A DNA stretch of 64,000 nucleotides from contig NZ_AP025472.1 of assembly GCF_024347395.1 (NCBI RefSeq), positions 992,001-1,056,000 on the forward strand, given 5' to 3'. Below, piece after piece: positions 44,309-53,321 of the stretch. The position numbers and the translations under genes are program-made. This stretch comes from Vibrio cortegadensis (GTDB lineage: Bacteria > Pseudomonadota > Gammaproteobacteria > Enterobacterales > Vibrionaceae). The notes beneath the pieces are model-generated. The model did no database searches, was not told the origin of the DNA, and saw only the letters and a program-made list of their open reading frames with translations. How positions within the stretch are numbered: position 1 is the stretch's first letter; each line of letters begins with the position of its first letter.

Positions 44309-45598
44309 ATGAAAATTGCCATTATAGGGTGTGGGATCTCAGGGTTAACCTGTGGCTACCATCTTCACAAGCATCACGATATAACCTTGTTTGAAGCGAA
44401 TGATTACATTGGTGGACACACTGCAACCGTGGATGTGACGGTTGGGGGAAAGTCATACGCGATCGATACGGGGTTTATTGTCTACAACGATCGAACCTAT
44501 CCGCATTTTATTAAGATGATGGATGACATTGGGGTGAAAGGAAGCCCGACTCAAATGAGCTTTAGCGTTCGAAATGACGCGAATGGTTTGGAGTATAACG
44601 GGCACACTTTAACATCGTTATTTGCTCAAAAACGAAATTGGTTTAATCCGAAATTTTACGGTTTTATTGGTGAGATACTCAGATTTAATAAGCTAGCGAA
44701 ACTCAGCGTTGATGATTTATCTTGTGATAGTCAAACGTTAGACATGTTTTTGAAAAAAAATGGTTTTAGTGACTATTTCTGCACTAACTACATCCTTCCA
44801 ATGGGAGCGGCAATCTGGTCATCGACCTTAGCTGACATGCGCTCATTCCCACTTCGTTTTTTCTTGCAGTTCTTTCTTAATCACGGGTTACTTGATGTGG
44901 TAAACCGACCACAGTGGTATGTGATAGAAGGCGGCTCTAGAGCATATATCGAGCCTTTAACTAGAGGGTTCTCAGCCAATATTCGACTTAATAGCCCTGT
45001 CACTTCGGTTCGTCGAGATGCCGTTGGAGTCACCTTGGAAGTGAACGGTAAGCATGAATTTTATGATCAGGTGATCTTTGCTTGTCACAGCGATCAAGCA
45101 ATGAAAATGATTGCCGATCCGACACCGCTAGAGTTGGATATTTTAGGGAAGATGGAATATCAAGCGAACGAGGTGACCTTACATACCGATATTAACCTGC
45201 TTCCCAAAAGAAAAGCAGCCTGGGCATCTTGGAATTACGTACTTGATGAATCCGATCAAGAGCAGTGTCGATTACCTTCGCTGACGTATAACATGAATAT
45301 CCTTCAACACATATCTGCCCCTGAAACATTTTGTGTGTCATTAAATAGTAGTGACAATATTAAAGAAGAACGAATTCTACGACGTTTTACCTATCACCAC
45401 CCCGTATTCACCACTAACACGATTGAAGCGCAACGCCGCCGACATGAAATCAATGGGCAATATCATACTTGGTTTTGTGGTGCATATTGGCATAACGGTT
45501 TTCACGAAGATGGAGTGAGGAGTGCTGTTGATGTGGTAAACGAACTATTTGATCAATGTTGTCAGGACAGTAGCTCTCATCAGCAGGGAGTGGCTTAG
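44309..45598 (+). CDS. FAD/NAD(P)-dependent amine-oxidase-fold protein
   Basis: This protein of about 429 aa has an N-terminal dinucleotide-binding fold IAIIGCGISGLTCGYHLHKH and the following FEANDYIGGHTATVD, typical of the flavin amine oxidase/desaturase superfamily. The C terminus HWFCGAY-like segment (YHTWFCGAYWHNGFHEDGVRSA) closes the FAD site. AAAGGAG supports the ATG at 44309; one at 44306 is 3 bp upstream. Homologous genes accompany DUF1365 and Cfa-like genes across bacteria, and relatives take part in modifying unsaturated membrane fatty acids. The exact reaction is unknown. Confidence 0.88.
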   Translation: MKIAIIGCGISGLTCGYHLHKHHDITLFEANDYIGGHTATVDVTVGGKSYAIDTGFIVYNDRTYPHFIKMMDDIGVKGSPTQMSFSVRNDANGLEYNGHTLTSLFAQKRNWFNPKFYGFIGEILRFNKLAKLSVDDLSCDSQTLDMFLKKNGFSDYFCTNYILPMGAAIWSSTLADMRSFPLRFFLQFFLNHGLLDVVNRPQWYVIEGGSRAYIEPLTRGFSANIRLNSPVTSVRRDAVGVTLEVNGKHEFYDQVIFACHSDQAMKMIADPTPLELDILGKMEYQANEVTLHTDINLLPKRKAAWASWNYVLDESDQEQCRLPSLTYNMNILQHISAPETFCVSLNSSDNIKEERILRRFTYHHPVFTTNTIEAQRRRHEINGQYHTWFCGAYWHNGFHEDGVRSAVDVVNELFDQCCQDSSSHQQGVA

Positions 45599-45599
45599 C

Positions 45600-46436
45600 A
45601 TGAGTGGTCAATATTCAAGCCAGTTGATGGTCGGGCATGTTCAACACCGTCGTTTTTCACCGGTATTGCATTCTCTTCGTTACCCGCTTTTTATGCCATG
45701 CATTGATATTGATGAGTTGCCAGTATTGGAAAAAAATATCTTGGGATTCGGATCGCGTTGGTGGCACTGGGCGCAATTTCGTCGGAGTGATTATCTTGGA
45801 TCTGGTTGTTTAAAAAAAGCGGTCCAAATGAAAGTGTCTGAGTTAACCGGAGTGACATTATCGGGAAAAGTGCTAGCAATCTGTCATTTGAGATATTTAG
45901 GGATCTATTTCAGTCCTGTGAATTTTTACTATTTATTTGATGAAGATAACCATTGGCAGTACATGCTGGCGGAGGTGAGTAACACGCCATGGAATGAGCG
46001 GCATTACTACGCCATTCCTGCTGAACCCGGTGACAATGAACAGCACTGGCAACATCAAAAATCATTTCATGTGTCTCCGTTTAATCCGATGGATCAAAAA
46101 TACGTTTGGAAGTTAAAGCCTGTAGACAAGCGTTTGATGATCCACCTGGAATGTCATCGCGAGAGAAAAGAGTTCGAGGCGACACTCGCCATGAAACCGC
46201 AGGCTTTTAGCTCCTCCAATCTCATGAGTCTATTAATGCGCACCCCGGTGATGGCGATAAAAATGGTACTCGGTATCTATTGGCATGCGCTCAAATTGTG
46301 GCTAAAAGGCGCGCCGTTTTATGGACACTCAGTTATACGCAAGAAGGCAACAACGCAAGAAAACAACATAGACGCGCTAGATAACACATTAGTAAGTAAA
46401 GGAAAAAGTAAAGATAAGGAGAAATCATCATGTTAG
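45600..46436 (+). CDS. DUF1365 family protein
   Basis: This 278-aa protein begins at ATG 45600, 1 bp after the previous stop, with GGGAG upstream. Its family features are the GHVQHRRFSPVLHSLRYPLF opening, ICHLRYLGIYFSPVNFYYLFD, AEVSNTPWNERHYY and FHVSPFNPMD. DUF1365 proteins are nearly always next to a Cfa-like methyltransferase and a flavoprotein. The function has not been assigned; a role in lipid modification follows from the neighbours. A Lys-rich tail may aid membrane contact. It overlaps the next gene by 7 bp. Confidence 0.88.
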   Translation: MSGQYSSQLMVGHVQHRRFSPVLHSLRYPLFMPCIDIDELPVLEKNILGFGSRWWHWAQFRRSDYLGSGCLKKAVQMKVSELTGVTLSGKVLAICHLRYLGIYFSPVNFYYLFDEDNHWQYMLAEVSNTPWNERHYYAIPAEPGDNEQHWQHQKSFHVSPFNPMDQKYVWKLKPVDKRLMIHLECHRERKEFEATLAMKPQAFSSSNLMSLLMRTPVMAIKMVLGIYWHALKLWLKGAPFYGHSVIRKKATTQENNIDALDNTLVSKGKSKDKEKSSC

Positions 46437-47680
46437 ATGCTTCATCACTGAATATTCACAAAACTCAATCTTACCTGCAAAGAGTGACAAGGGATGGTTT
46501 ACTTAAATGCCTGCAACATCTTGAAGTGGGCAGCTTAACCCTTATCGAATCTTATACAAGTAGTCGTGAATCAGTAAGTCATACTTTTGGCTTACCAAGA
46601 AAAGGCGAACCAAACGCGACGATTGAAATCAATCATCCAGACTTTTATGTTCGTCTAATGAAAGGAGGCAGTATTGCCGCAGGTGAAGCGTACATCGATG
46701 GTTGGTGGGAGAGTCCAAATTTAACGGATTTAATGCAGTTGATGGCACTTAATATGAGCGCTCTCGACAGCATTGAATCTAAAAGTAGTTGGGTGAGCTC
46801 TGTAGTGCATAAGCTGAGTCATTGGTTTAACCGTAACAGCATTGCACAATCACAAAAGAATATTCACGCGCATTATGATTTAGGGAATGCACTTTATGAA
46901 ACATTCCTCGATGAAAAAATGCTCTACTCCTCTGCATTATATAGTGGCTCAAACAATACTTTAGAAGCGGCTCAAATTAATAAAATGGAAAGGCTATGCC
47001 AGCAGCTGCAATTACAAGCGAGTGATCATGTTATAGAAATTGGCACAGGATGGGGGGCGATGGCCATTTATATGGCAGAAAAATATGGGTGCAGAGTGAC
47101 AACCACAACGATATCTGAAGAGCAGTTTCACTATGCTCAAGATAAAATACGAAGTGCAGGCTTAGAAGATCAGATTACGCTTTTAAAGCAGGATTATCGG
47201 GTGCTTGAAGGTGAGTTTGATAAGTTAGTCTCAATTGAAATGATTGAAGCCGTAGGGAAATCGTATTTACCATCATACATAAAAAAATGTCAGTCACTTC
47301 TAAAGCCAAATGGATTGATGGCGATCCAAGCGATTACCATTGCCGACCAAAGGTACCAGTCTTATAGCAATAGCGTTGATTTTATTCAGAAATATATATT
47401 TCCGGGCGGATTTCTACCATCCATCACTTGCCTGTCCAGTGCGACGACTAAGTACAGTGATTTAGTCATTAGAGATTTATTTGATATTGGATTGGACTAC
47501 GCCAAAACATTAAAAGATTGGCAGATTCGATTTAATCTTGCTGAGCCTAGATTACGAGAGCTTGGCTACGATGAACCATTTATTCGGATGTGGCGATATT
47601 ATTTATGCTATTGCGAAGGTGGGTTTTTAGCGAGAAGTATCAGTACTATTCATCTCACACTTCAAAGACCACAAGTATGA
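46430..47680 (+). CDS. Cyclopropane-fatty-acyl-phospholipid synthase-like methyltransferase
   Basis: This 416-aa SAM-dependent enzyme belongs to the mycolic acid cyclopropane synthase superfamily. Motif I is VIEIGTGWGAMAIYMA, preceded by HYDLGNALYETFLDEKMLYS, which holds the lipid-site region. The C terminus has FIQKYIFPGGFLPS and MWRYYLCYCEGGF, both typical of Cfa. AAGGAG lies 7 nt before the ATG. It should methylate the double bond of membrane phospholipid acyl chains, but operon-borne paralogues like this one may methylate without ring closure, as in furan fatty acid synthesis. The neighbours support the lipid substrate. Confidence 0.88.
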   Translation: MLDASSLNIHKTQSYLQRVTRDGLLKCLQHLEVGSLTLIESYTSSRESVSHTFGLPRKGEPNATIEINHPDFYVRLMKGGSIAAGEAYIDGWWESPNLTDLMQLMALNMSALDSIESKSSWVSSVVHKLSHWFNRNSIAQSQKNIHAHYDLGNALYETFLDEKMLYSSALYSGSNNTLEAAQINKMERLCQQLQLQASDHVIEIGTGWGAMAIYMAEKYGCRVTTTTISEEQFHYAQDKIRSAGLEDQITLLKQDYRVLEGEFDKLVSIEMIEAVGKSYLPSYIKKCQSLLKPNGLMAIQAITIADQRYQSYSNSVDFIQKYIFPGGFLPSITCLSSATTKYSDLVIRDLFDIGLDYAKTLKDWQIRFNLAEPRLRELGYDEPFIRMWRYYLCYCEGGFLARSISTIHLTLQRPQV

Positions 47681-48180
47681 GAATTTTTTTAATTTCGACC
47701 TGGTTTCAAGTGCTCTGGTTTATGGCTGTTCTGGGGCAAGGAGATTGGATCAGTTGGTTAGTGGTCAGCGTGGTCATCACTTTTGTATTATCGTGTAGAT
47801 ATCAAGGCTTGCCTATTTGGTCTTGTTTCAGTATTGCGATACTTGGCGTTATTTTCGACAGCGTTAATTCACTCATTGGTGTATTGGTGTTTGATGATCA
47901 ATATATCCCTGTGTGGCTAGTTTTGCTCTGGGCTGGATACGCATGGTATGCCTTCCAGCTCTATCCATTAATTCGAGACTATTTGCGAGGTGGCATTATT
48001 TTTGTTGGAGCTATCGCGGGTGGCTTAAGTTATTACGCAGGAGAACAACTCGGGGCGGTGATGTTTGGGTTTGATCCATTCAGCAGTGTATTAGTATTGA
48101 TGATTGAATGGGCCATTGTTATATGGGTGACGTTGAAGGTTTATGATCATGGTAATCAAAAAATTAAATATCAACTGTAG
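47677..48180 (+). CDS. DUF2878 membrane protein
   Basis: This 167-aa integral membrane protein has about five hydrophobic segments (for example FLISTWFQVLWFMAVLG and LVVSVVITFVLSC). The ATG overlaps the preceding stop codon as ATGA, so the start is firm. DUF2878 proteins occur in the same stress cluster in many gammaproteobacteria. The acidic FDSVN segment and GEQLG motif are conserved-looking. No function is known. Confidence 0.85.
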   Translation: MRIFLISTWFQVLWFMAVLGQGDWISWLVVSVVITFVLSCRYQGLPIWSCFSIAILGVIFDSVNSLIGVLVFDDQYIPVWLVLLWAGYAWYAFQLYPLIRDYLRGGIIFVGAIAGGLSYYAGEQLGAVMFGFDPFSSVLVLMIEWAIVIWVTLKVYDHGNQKIKYQL

Positions 48181-48886
48181 CGAGCATGTGGCTTCGAATA
48201 ATCCAACAAGAAAAGGGTTATCGCTATTCCTGTTTTTTAGTGCCTTGTTTTTTTGTGAAAAAACATTATCAAGCAGCGGAACGTCAAGTATATCGATAGT
48301 CGAAAAGCCTGTAACTCACACTACCTTAACAAACTGGGAGTCGTGGAAAAAAATAGGAGAGGCTCAGCTCTCTTGGCTATTTTTTGATGTCTATAAATCG
48401 ACCTTATACAGTCCAACAGGGCAATACATTCAAGCGAGAGATATCACTCCTCATCCCATCGCGTTAGATATCAAATACCAAAGAACCATATCCAAGAAGC
48501 AGTTATTAGATGCAACGGAGGAGCAATGGGATGAGCTGAAATATCCTCAAGACAAGCAAATAGAGTGGCTAGGGATATTAGGGACAATATTTCCGAACCT
48601 TAAAGAGGGCGATCGGTTGGTGTACGTCACCGATGGCGAATTAGGAAAAATTTACTTTATCGAAGCGATGTCTGAATCCGATGTTACTCGTCAAAAAGAG
48701 CTTGCTCGTGAAACAGAGGCTATTAGTAAGAAAAAGATTATTGGCGACAAAAAGATTATTGACGACAAAAAGGTCATTGGTGAAATAGCAGATGAAGAGC
48801 TCAATGATGCTTTTCTTGCCATTTGGTTATCCCCAAAAAGTTCATATCCAGGTTTACGTTCACAGCTTATAGGAGCAAGCCAATGA
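48149..48886 (+). CDS. Exported chalcone-isomerase-like protein
   Basis: The protein has 245 aa and begins inside the end of the DUF2878 gene. The ATG at 48149 has GAAGG 9 nt upstream, while 48143 is closer. An N-terminal hydrophobic stretch (LSLFLFFSALFFC) suggests export. The region WKKIGEAQLSWLFFDVYKSTLYSPTG is the hallmark of the bacterial chalcone isomerase-like family, whose members may bind fatty acids rather than flavonoids. Residues about 195-212 are three near-identical hexapeptides (KKIIGD, KKIIDD, KKVIGE), an insertion in the family fold. Confidence 0.83.
   Translation: MVIKKLNINCSEHVASNNPTRKGLSLFLFFSALFFCEKTLSSSGTSSISIVEKPVTHTTLTNWESWKKIGEAQLSWLFFDVYKSTLYSPTGQYIQARDITPHPIALDIKYQRTISKKQLLDATEEQWDELKYPQDKQIEWLGILGTIFPNLKEGDRLVYVTDGELGKIYFIEAMSESDVTRQKELARETEAISKKKIIGDKKIIDDKKVIGEIADEELNDAFLAIWLSPKSSYPGLRSQLIGASQ
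48731..48784 (+). repeat. Three in-frame 18-bp tandem repeats
   Basis: Units at 48731-48748, 48749-48766 and 48767-48784 begin AAAAAGATTATTG or AAAAAGGTCATTG and differ at a few sites. They encode KKIIGD, KKIIDD and KKVIGE in the chalcone-isomerase-like protein. The frame is kept, so expansions would change length by 6 aa. Confidence 0.9.
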
Positions 48887-49422
48887 TGATTAAATGGAAG
48901 GTTTTAAAGCTTTCACTGCTTATTTTCTGTGTTTCAGGCCTCGGTGGTTGTTCATCCGAAATAAGTGATTACCAAGCAAGTACCCCAAAATTTGAATTGT
49001 TTGAATACTTTTCCGGGAACACTCAGGCTTGGGGGATGGTTCAAGACTATAAAGGCGTTCAGACTCGTCGATTTACGGTTTCCTTATTCGGAGAAGTAGA
49101 AGACAGAACACTGACATTGACTGAAGACTTTGTATTTGATGATGGAGAAGTTTCACAACGAATATGGGTAATCACGCGTTTGGATGATGGAACATATCAA
49201 GGAGAAGCGGATGATATTATCGGCTATGCGATTGGTCAGGAGAGTGGTAACGCACTTTGGTGGCAGTATGACTTCGAACTAAAAATGGAGGACTCAACGG
49301 TGACCGTCTTCTTTGATGATTGGTTGTATCGACAGGACGAAAAACGAGTATTTAATGTCACTAGCATTAAGAAGTTTGGCATTGAAGTAGGGAAGGTCAC
49401 TCTCTTTTTTGAAAAAATCTAA
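48883..49422 (+). CDS. DUF3833 lipoprotein
   Basis: The protein has 179 aa. The ATG at 48883 overlaps the stop of the previous gene and has AGGAG 7 nt upstream. A lipobox (LGGC) at the end of the signal peptide predicts lipid attachment at the Cys. The mature part fits the DUF3833 family: FELFEYFSGNTQAWGMVQD, FDDGEVSQRIWVI and WQYDFELKM. It is the last gene of the operon. With its companions it is likely to handle modified lipids at the cell envelope. Confidence 0.87.
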   Translation: MMIKWKVLKLSLLIFCVSGLGGCSSEISDYQASTPKFELFEYFSGNTQAWGMVQDYKGVQTRRFTVSLFGEVEDRTLTLTEDFVFDDGEVSQRIWVITRLDDGTYQGEADDIIGYAIGQESGNALWWQYDFELKMEDSTVTVFFDDWLYRQDEKRVFNVTSIKKFGIEVGKVTLFFEKI

Positions 49423-49434
49423 TACCAAACATAG

Positions 49435-49464
49435 AAAAGGCTCCACTTAAGGAACCTTTTTTAT
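49435..49464 (+). terminator. Terminator of the lipid-stress operon
   Basis: The stem AAAAGGCTCC / GGAACCTTTT has one mismatch and ends in a T-run. Confidence 0.7.
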
Positions 49465-49534
49465 ACATTGAGTACATTCAATTAAGCCAGGCCTAAAGGA
49501 ACCTATGCCCAATCGAACTTATGCCTCATATTCA

Positions 49535-50905
49535 TTACAGCTTATCAGTTAACTCAATCGCTTGGCCGATGTAGTTCGCTGGAGTCATCTCTTTTAGACG
49601 AACTTTTTCATCTTCAGGGATTTCTAAACCATCGATGAATGTACGCATACCTTCGCCGTCTACACGTTTACCACGAGTCAGTTCTTTTAGTTTTTCGTAT
49701 GGTTTCTCGATACCGTAACGACGCATGACTGTTTGTACTGGTTCTGCAAGAACTTCCCAGTTTTTGTCTAGTTCAGCTTCAAGCGCTGCTTGGTTGATTT
49801 CAAGCTTGCTGATGCCTTTTAGAGTCGAGGTGTATGCGATGATTGCATAACCACAACCAACACCTAAGTTACGAAGAACTGTAGAGTCAGTAAGGTCACG
49901 CTGCCAGCGAGAGACAGGAAGCTTTTGAGCTAGGTGGCTGAAGATTGCGTTCGCAAGGCCTAAGTTACCTTCTGAGTTTTCAAAATCGATTGGGTTAACT
50001 TTATGCGGCATTGTTGAAGAGCCGATTTCGCCAGCAATCGTTTTTTGTTTGAAGTGACCAAGAGCAATGTAGCCCCAAACATCACGATCAAAATCAAGAA
50101 GGATTGTGTTGAATCGTGCAATCGCGTCAAATAGTTCAGCAATGTAATCGTGAGGTTCAATTTGCGTTGTGTATGGGTTCCAATTAACGCCTAGAGATTC
50201 AGTGATGAATTCTTCGCTAAATGCATGCCAGTCTACATCTGGGTAAGCAGAAAGGTGAGCATTGTAGTTACCCACTGCGCCGTTAATTTTTGCTAGGATC
50301 TCAACGTTTTCGATCTGTTTGAATTGACGCTCCATACGATACGCCACGTTAGCCATCTCTTTACCCATAGTTGATGGAGAAGCAGGCTGTCCGTGTGTAC
50401 GTGAAAGAAGAGGAACATCGCGGTATTCGTTAGCTAAAGCTTTAATCGCATCGATAACGTTACGGATCTCAGGAAGAATAACCGTATCACGCGCTTCTTT
50501 TAGCATTAGGGCGTGTGACGTGTTGTTGATGTCTTCAGAAGTACAAGCAAAATGGATGAATTCATTGATAGCGTGCAGTTCTGGAACGTCTGCTACTTTT
50601 TCTTTTAGGAAATATTCAACGGCTTTAACATCATGGTTCGTTGTGCGTTCAATCTCTTTGATACGCATAGCGTCTTCTTCACTGAAGTTTGCTGCGATGT
50701 TATCTAAGAATTGATTCGCTTCAGCACTTAATGTCGCCACTTCCGCAATCGATTGCGTCGCAGCTAATTTTTGTAACCAACGAACTTCAACAACAGTACG
50801 GTACTTCAGCAAGCCGTACTCACTAAAGATGCTGCGTAAAGAAATTGTTTTACTTCCGTAGCGACCGTCTACAGGTGAAACAGCAGTTAATGCTGACAAT
50901 TCCAT
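49535..50905 (-). CDS. purB: Adenylosuccinate lyase
   Basis: This 456-aa enzyme of the fumarase/aspartase superfamily cleaves SAICAR and adenylosuccinate in purine synthesis. The length matches E. coli PurB (456). The signature is GEIGSSTMPHKVNPIDFE, with the flexible catalytic loop Ser. RTHGQPASPSTMGKE carries the general-acid His. ATTCACATGG-type spacing shows AGGAG upstream of the ATG on the minus strand. It follows hflD and mnmA in the same direction. Confidence 0.97.
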   Translation of the reverse strand: MELSALTAVSPVDGRYGSKTISLRSIFSEYGLLKYRTVVEVRWLQKLAATQSIAEVATLSAEANQFLDNIAANFSEEDAMRIKEIERTTNHDVKAVEYFLKEKVADVPELHAINEFIHFACTSEDINNTSHALMLKEARDTVILPEIRNVIDAIKALANEYRDVPLLSRTHGQPASPSTMGKEMANVAYRMERQFKQIENVEILAKINGAVGNYNAHLSAYPDVDWHAFSEEFITESLGVNWNPYTTQIEPHDYIAELFDAIARFNTILLDFDRDVWGYIALGHFKQKTIAGEIGSSTMPHKVNPIDFENSEGNLGLANAIFSHLAQKLPVSRWQRDLTDSTVLRNLGVGCGYAIIAYTSTLKGISKLEINQAALEAELDKNWEVLAEPVQTVMRRYGIEKPYEKLKELTRGKRVDGEGMRTFIDGLEIPEDEKVRLKEMTPANYIGQAIELTDKL

Positions 50906-50977
50906 GTGAATCTCCTAGATATGTAAATAAAAGTTGGGGTGTATAAAAAGTAGCTCGCCAATCCAGGCGAGCTTTGC

Positions 50978-51595
50978 TTACATTCGAGCTAATAAAATTT
51001 GTGCTTGTTCTACCATTTTCTTACGAGAAAAAACCAAATGGAGGCGTCGGCCACCCACTTGACGCCAAAGAACAGCGCTGCGAATACCGGATAAAAGCAG
51101 TGCACGGACTTTATGTTGATTGGACGTTTGCTGTAATACTGATGGTGTGCCATTTACTTGAATTCGAGGCCCGATAGGACTCACAACGTCTAAGTAAATG
51201 CTCGCAATATTGCTGATCATCTGTTCATCAAGCAGATCATAGTGCTCTAGTTGACGTTCCACCATTTGGATACGATCGCCAAGTTGTGACATGGTGTCAT
51301 TACGAGCACTTAATTTACGTTCAAGAGCCATCAAACTGATAATGTAGCGTGTAATTTCACTCCCTGTTGGAGTGCTATCAATACCTTGAACTAAGCACTC
51401 TAGGCCCAGCTTCAAGTCTGACTCGCGGCCAAAAACACCGATGGTATTGATTGGATTCGTACTTACAATCGCATTCATAGACGCTTCAAAAGCATCATTA
51501 TCACAAGAACCGTTCTTTGCTACTTGTTGAACTAGAGCAACAGCTTGGCAAATACCAGCAAAAGCAATAGTACGGTCATAAATGGTGTTAGCCAC
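50978..51595 (-). CDS. hflD: High-frequency lysogenisation protein HflD homologue
   Basis: The protein has 205 aa from the GTG at 51595 (VANTIYDRTIAFAGICQA), which has AGGAG 8 nt upstream. A longer reading into mnmA is rejected. It is all-helical and membrane-associated. In E. coli HflD binds the lambda CII protein; its normal role is unclear, and it is nearly always next to mnmA and purB, as here. The gap to mnmA is 26 bp, so they form one operon. Confidence 0.93.
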   Translation of the reverse strand: MANTIYDRTIAFAGICQAVALVQQVAKNGSCDNDAFEASMNAIVSTNPINTIGVFGRESDLKLGLECLVQGIDSTPTGSEITRYIISLMALERKLSARNDTMSQLGDRIQMVERQLEHYDLLDEQMISNIASIYLDVVSPIGPRIQVNGTPSVLQQTSNQHKVRALLLSGIRSAVLWRQVGGRRLHLVFSRKKMVEQAQILLARM

Positions 51596-51621
51596 GTTGC
51601 GACTCCTAAACTTAGAATGAA

Positions 51622-52746
51622 TTAAATGCGTTTCTCGATGATTCCGCCACCAAGACAAATTTCGTCTTTATAGAACACTGCGGATTGGCCCGGAGTGACG
51701 GCAATTTGAGGCTCATCAAATATTACTTTGATGTTCTCATCATCGACAGGGATTATTGTACAAGCAATATCTGTCTGGCGGTAACGTGTTTTCACAGTAC
51801 ATTTCATGGTTTCACGGATTGGTGTGCGATCTACCCAATGTAATTGTGACGCTAATAAGCCTTCAGATTTAAGTAATGGATGATCTTTCCCTTGTACTGC
51901 AATAAGCACATTGCGTTTAAGATCTTTCTCACCTACAAACCACGGGTCTTCGTTGCCACCGCCACCTTTCGTACCGCCAATATGAAGACCTTTACGCTGA
52001 CCCAAAGTATGATACATCAAACCTTGGTGTTGACCGATGACTTTACCATCTGGGCTTTCGATATTGCCAGGTTGCGCAGGCAAGTATTTACCTAAAAACT
52101 CAGTGAATTTACGCTCACCGATGAAACAGATTCCTGTTGAGTCTTTTTTCTTCGCCGTGATGAGATCTTGCTCTTCAGCAATTCGGCGTACTTCTGGTTT
52201 TTCGAGTTCGCCAACAGGGAATAAGCTGCGAGAAACCTGATCTGAACTTAGAGTGTACAAGAAATAGCTTTGGTCTTTGTTTGAGTCCAGGCCACGAAGC
52301 ATTTCTGGCTTAGCACCATTCTCGATCTCTTCTGCGGTTGGGAAAGTTCGGCGAACGTAATGACCCATTGCGATAAAATCTGCATCGAGTACTTCGTCTG
52401 CAAATTCTAAGAAAGCTTTAAATTTGATTTCTTTATTACAAAGAATGTCTGGGTTTGGAGTGCGACCTGCTTTGTACTCTTCAAGGAAGTACTCAAATAC
52501 GTTGTCCCAGTACTCTGCAGCAAAGTTAATAGTGTGCAGATGGATGCCCAGTTTGTCACATACTGCTTGAGCATCGGCTAAATCTTCCGCTGCGGTACAA
52601 TATTCTTCGTTGTCGTCTTCTTCCCAGTTCTTCATGAACAGGCCTTCTACTTGGTAACCTTGTTGCTGAAGCAGGTAGGCAGAAACCGATGAATCAACGC
52701 CGCCGGACATACCGACAATGACTTTCTTTTGGCTGTTATCTGACAT
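51622..52746 (-). CDS. mnmA: tRNA-specific 2-thiouridylase MnmA
   Basis: This 374-aa enzyme thiolates U34 of tRNAs for Glu, Gln and Lys. The PP-loop is GMSGGVDSS (about 12-20). The catalytic cysteines are in NPDILCNKEIKF and STGICFIGERKF. C-terminal beta-barrel residues include QSAVFY. It receives sulfur through the TusDBE relay. It leads the operon mnmA-hflD-purB. Confidence 0.97.
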   Translation of the reverse strand: MSDNSQKKVIVGMSGGVDSSVSAYLLQQQGYQVEGLFMKNWEEDDNEEYCTAAEDLADAQAVCDKLGIHLHTINFAAEYWDNVFEYFLEEYKAGRTPNPDILCNKEIKFKAFLEFADEVLDADFIAMGHYVRRTFPTAEEIENGAKPEMLRGLDSNKDQSYFLYTLSSDQVSRSLFPVGELEKPEVRRIAEEQDLITAKKKDSTGICFIGERKFTEFLGKYLPAQPGNIESPDGKVIGQHQGLMYHTLGQRKGLHIGGTKGGGGNEDPWFVGEKDLKRNVLIAVQGKDHPLLKSEGLLASQLHWVDRTPIRETMKCTVKTRYRQTDIACTIIPVDDENIKVIFDEPQIAVTPGQSAVFYKDEICLGGGIIEKRI

Positions 52747-52946
52747 TATGTAAAACCACTAAATTGACTTGGATGCAGATTCTAACAGAAAGAATTTGTG
52801 GGGGACAGATCCGAGACGTTAATCACAATTTATTCGATTAAGCGTTACGCAATTCAACCAAATCGAAGCTGAAATTCAGATTTTATTCCCTGTCATGATG
52901 TGGATGTGGCATAGTCCGCCTATTAATGATGATGAGAGCTGAAAAA

Positions 52947-53216
52947 ATGACTGAACAAAATGAATTTATCGATGAAGCAACACTGATCGAAACCATTGAA
53001 AATCAATTAGAAGAAGGCAACCCAAAGAAAGTTACAGAAACTCTAATGCGTCTTATGATGACAGGGACACCACGTGAAGATGCGATTCAGGCAATGGCGT
53101 GTGCTTTGGCAATAGAGATCTTTGATGTCATGAAAAATGATGCTGAGTTTAATTTAAAGCGTTATTCAGAGCACTTGGATATGCTACCAGATCTTAGCTT
53201 TATGGAAGGTGAATAA
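52947..53216 (+). CDS. Conserved-looking 89-aa protein of unknown function
   Basis: The frame starts best at ATG 52947 (MTEQNEFIDEATLI), preceded by GAGAGCTGAAA; an upstream ATG at 52926 is possible. The product is acidic (many Glu/Asp) and helical, with a Met-rich middle (LMRLMMTGTPREDAIQAMACALAIEIFDVMK) that looks like two packed helices. The family is not recognised. It lies between the divergent mnmA and gsk; such a small gene recurs before gsk in vibrios, as I recall. Confidence 0.75.
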   Translation: MTEQNEFIDEATLIETIENQLEEGNPKKVTETLMRLMMTGTPREDAIQAMACALAIEIFDVMKNDAEFNLKRYSEHLDMLPDLSFMEGE

Positions 53217-53321
53217 TAATTACCTTTAGCAATCGTTTGCTATAATCTCCATTATTGCCGCGCCTATTTGGTCGCGGTAGAATTCCGGATCTCAACCCTC
53301 TCCTTTACTTAGACGAATTGT

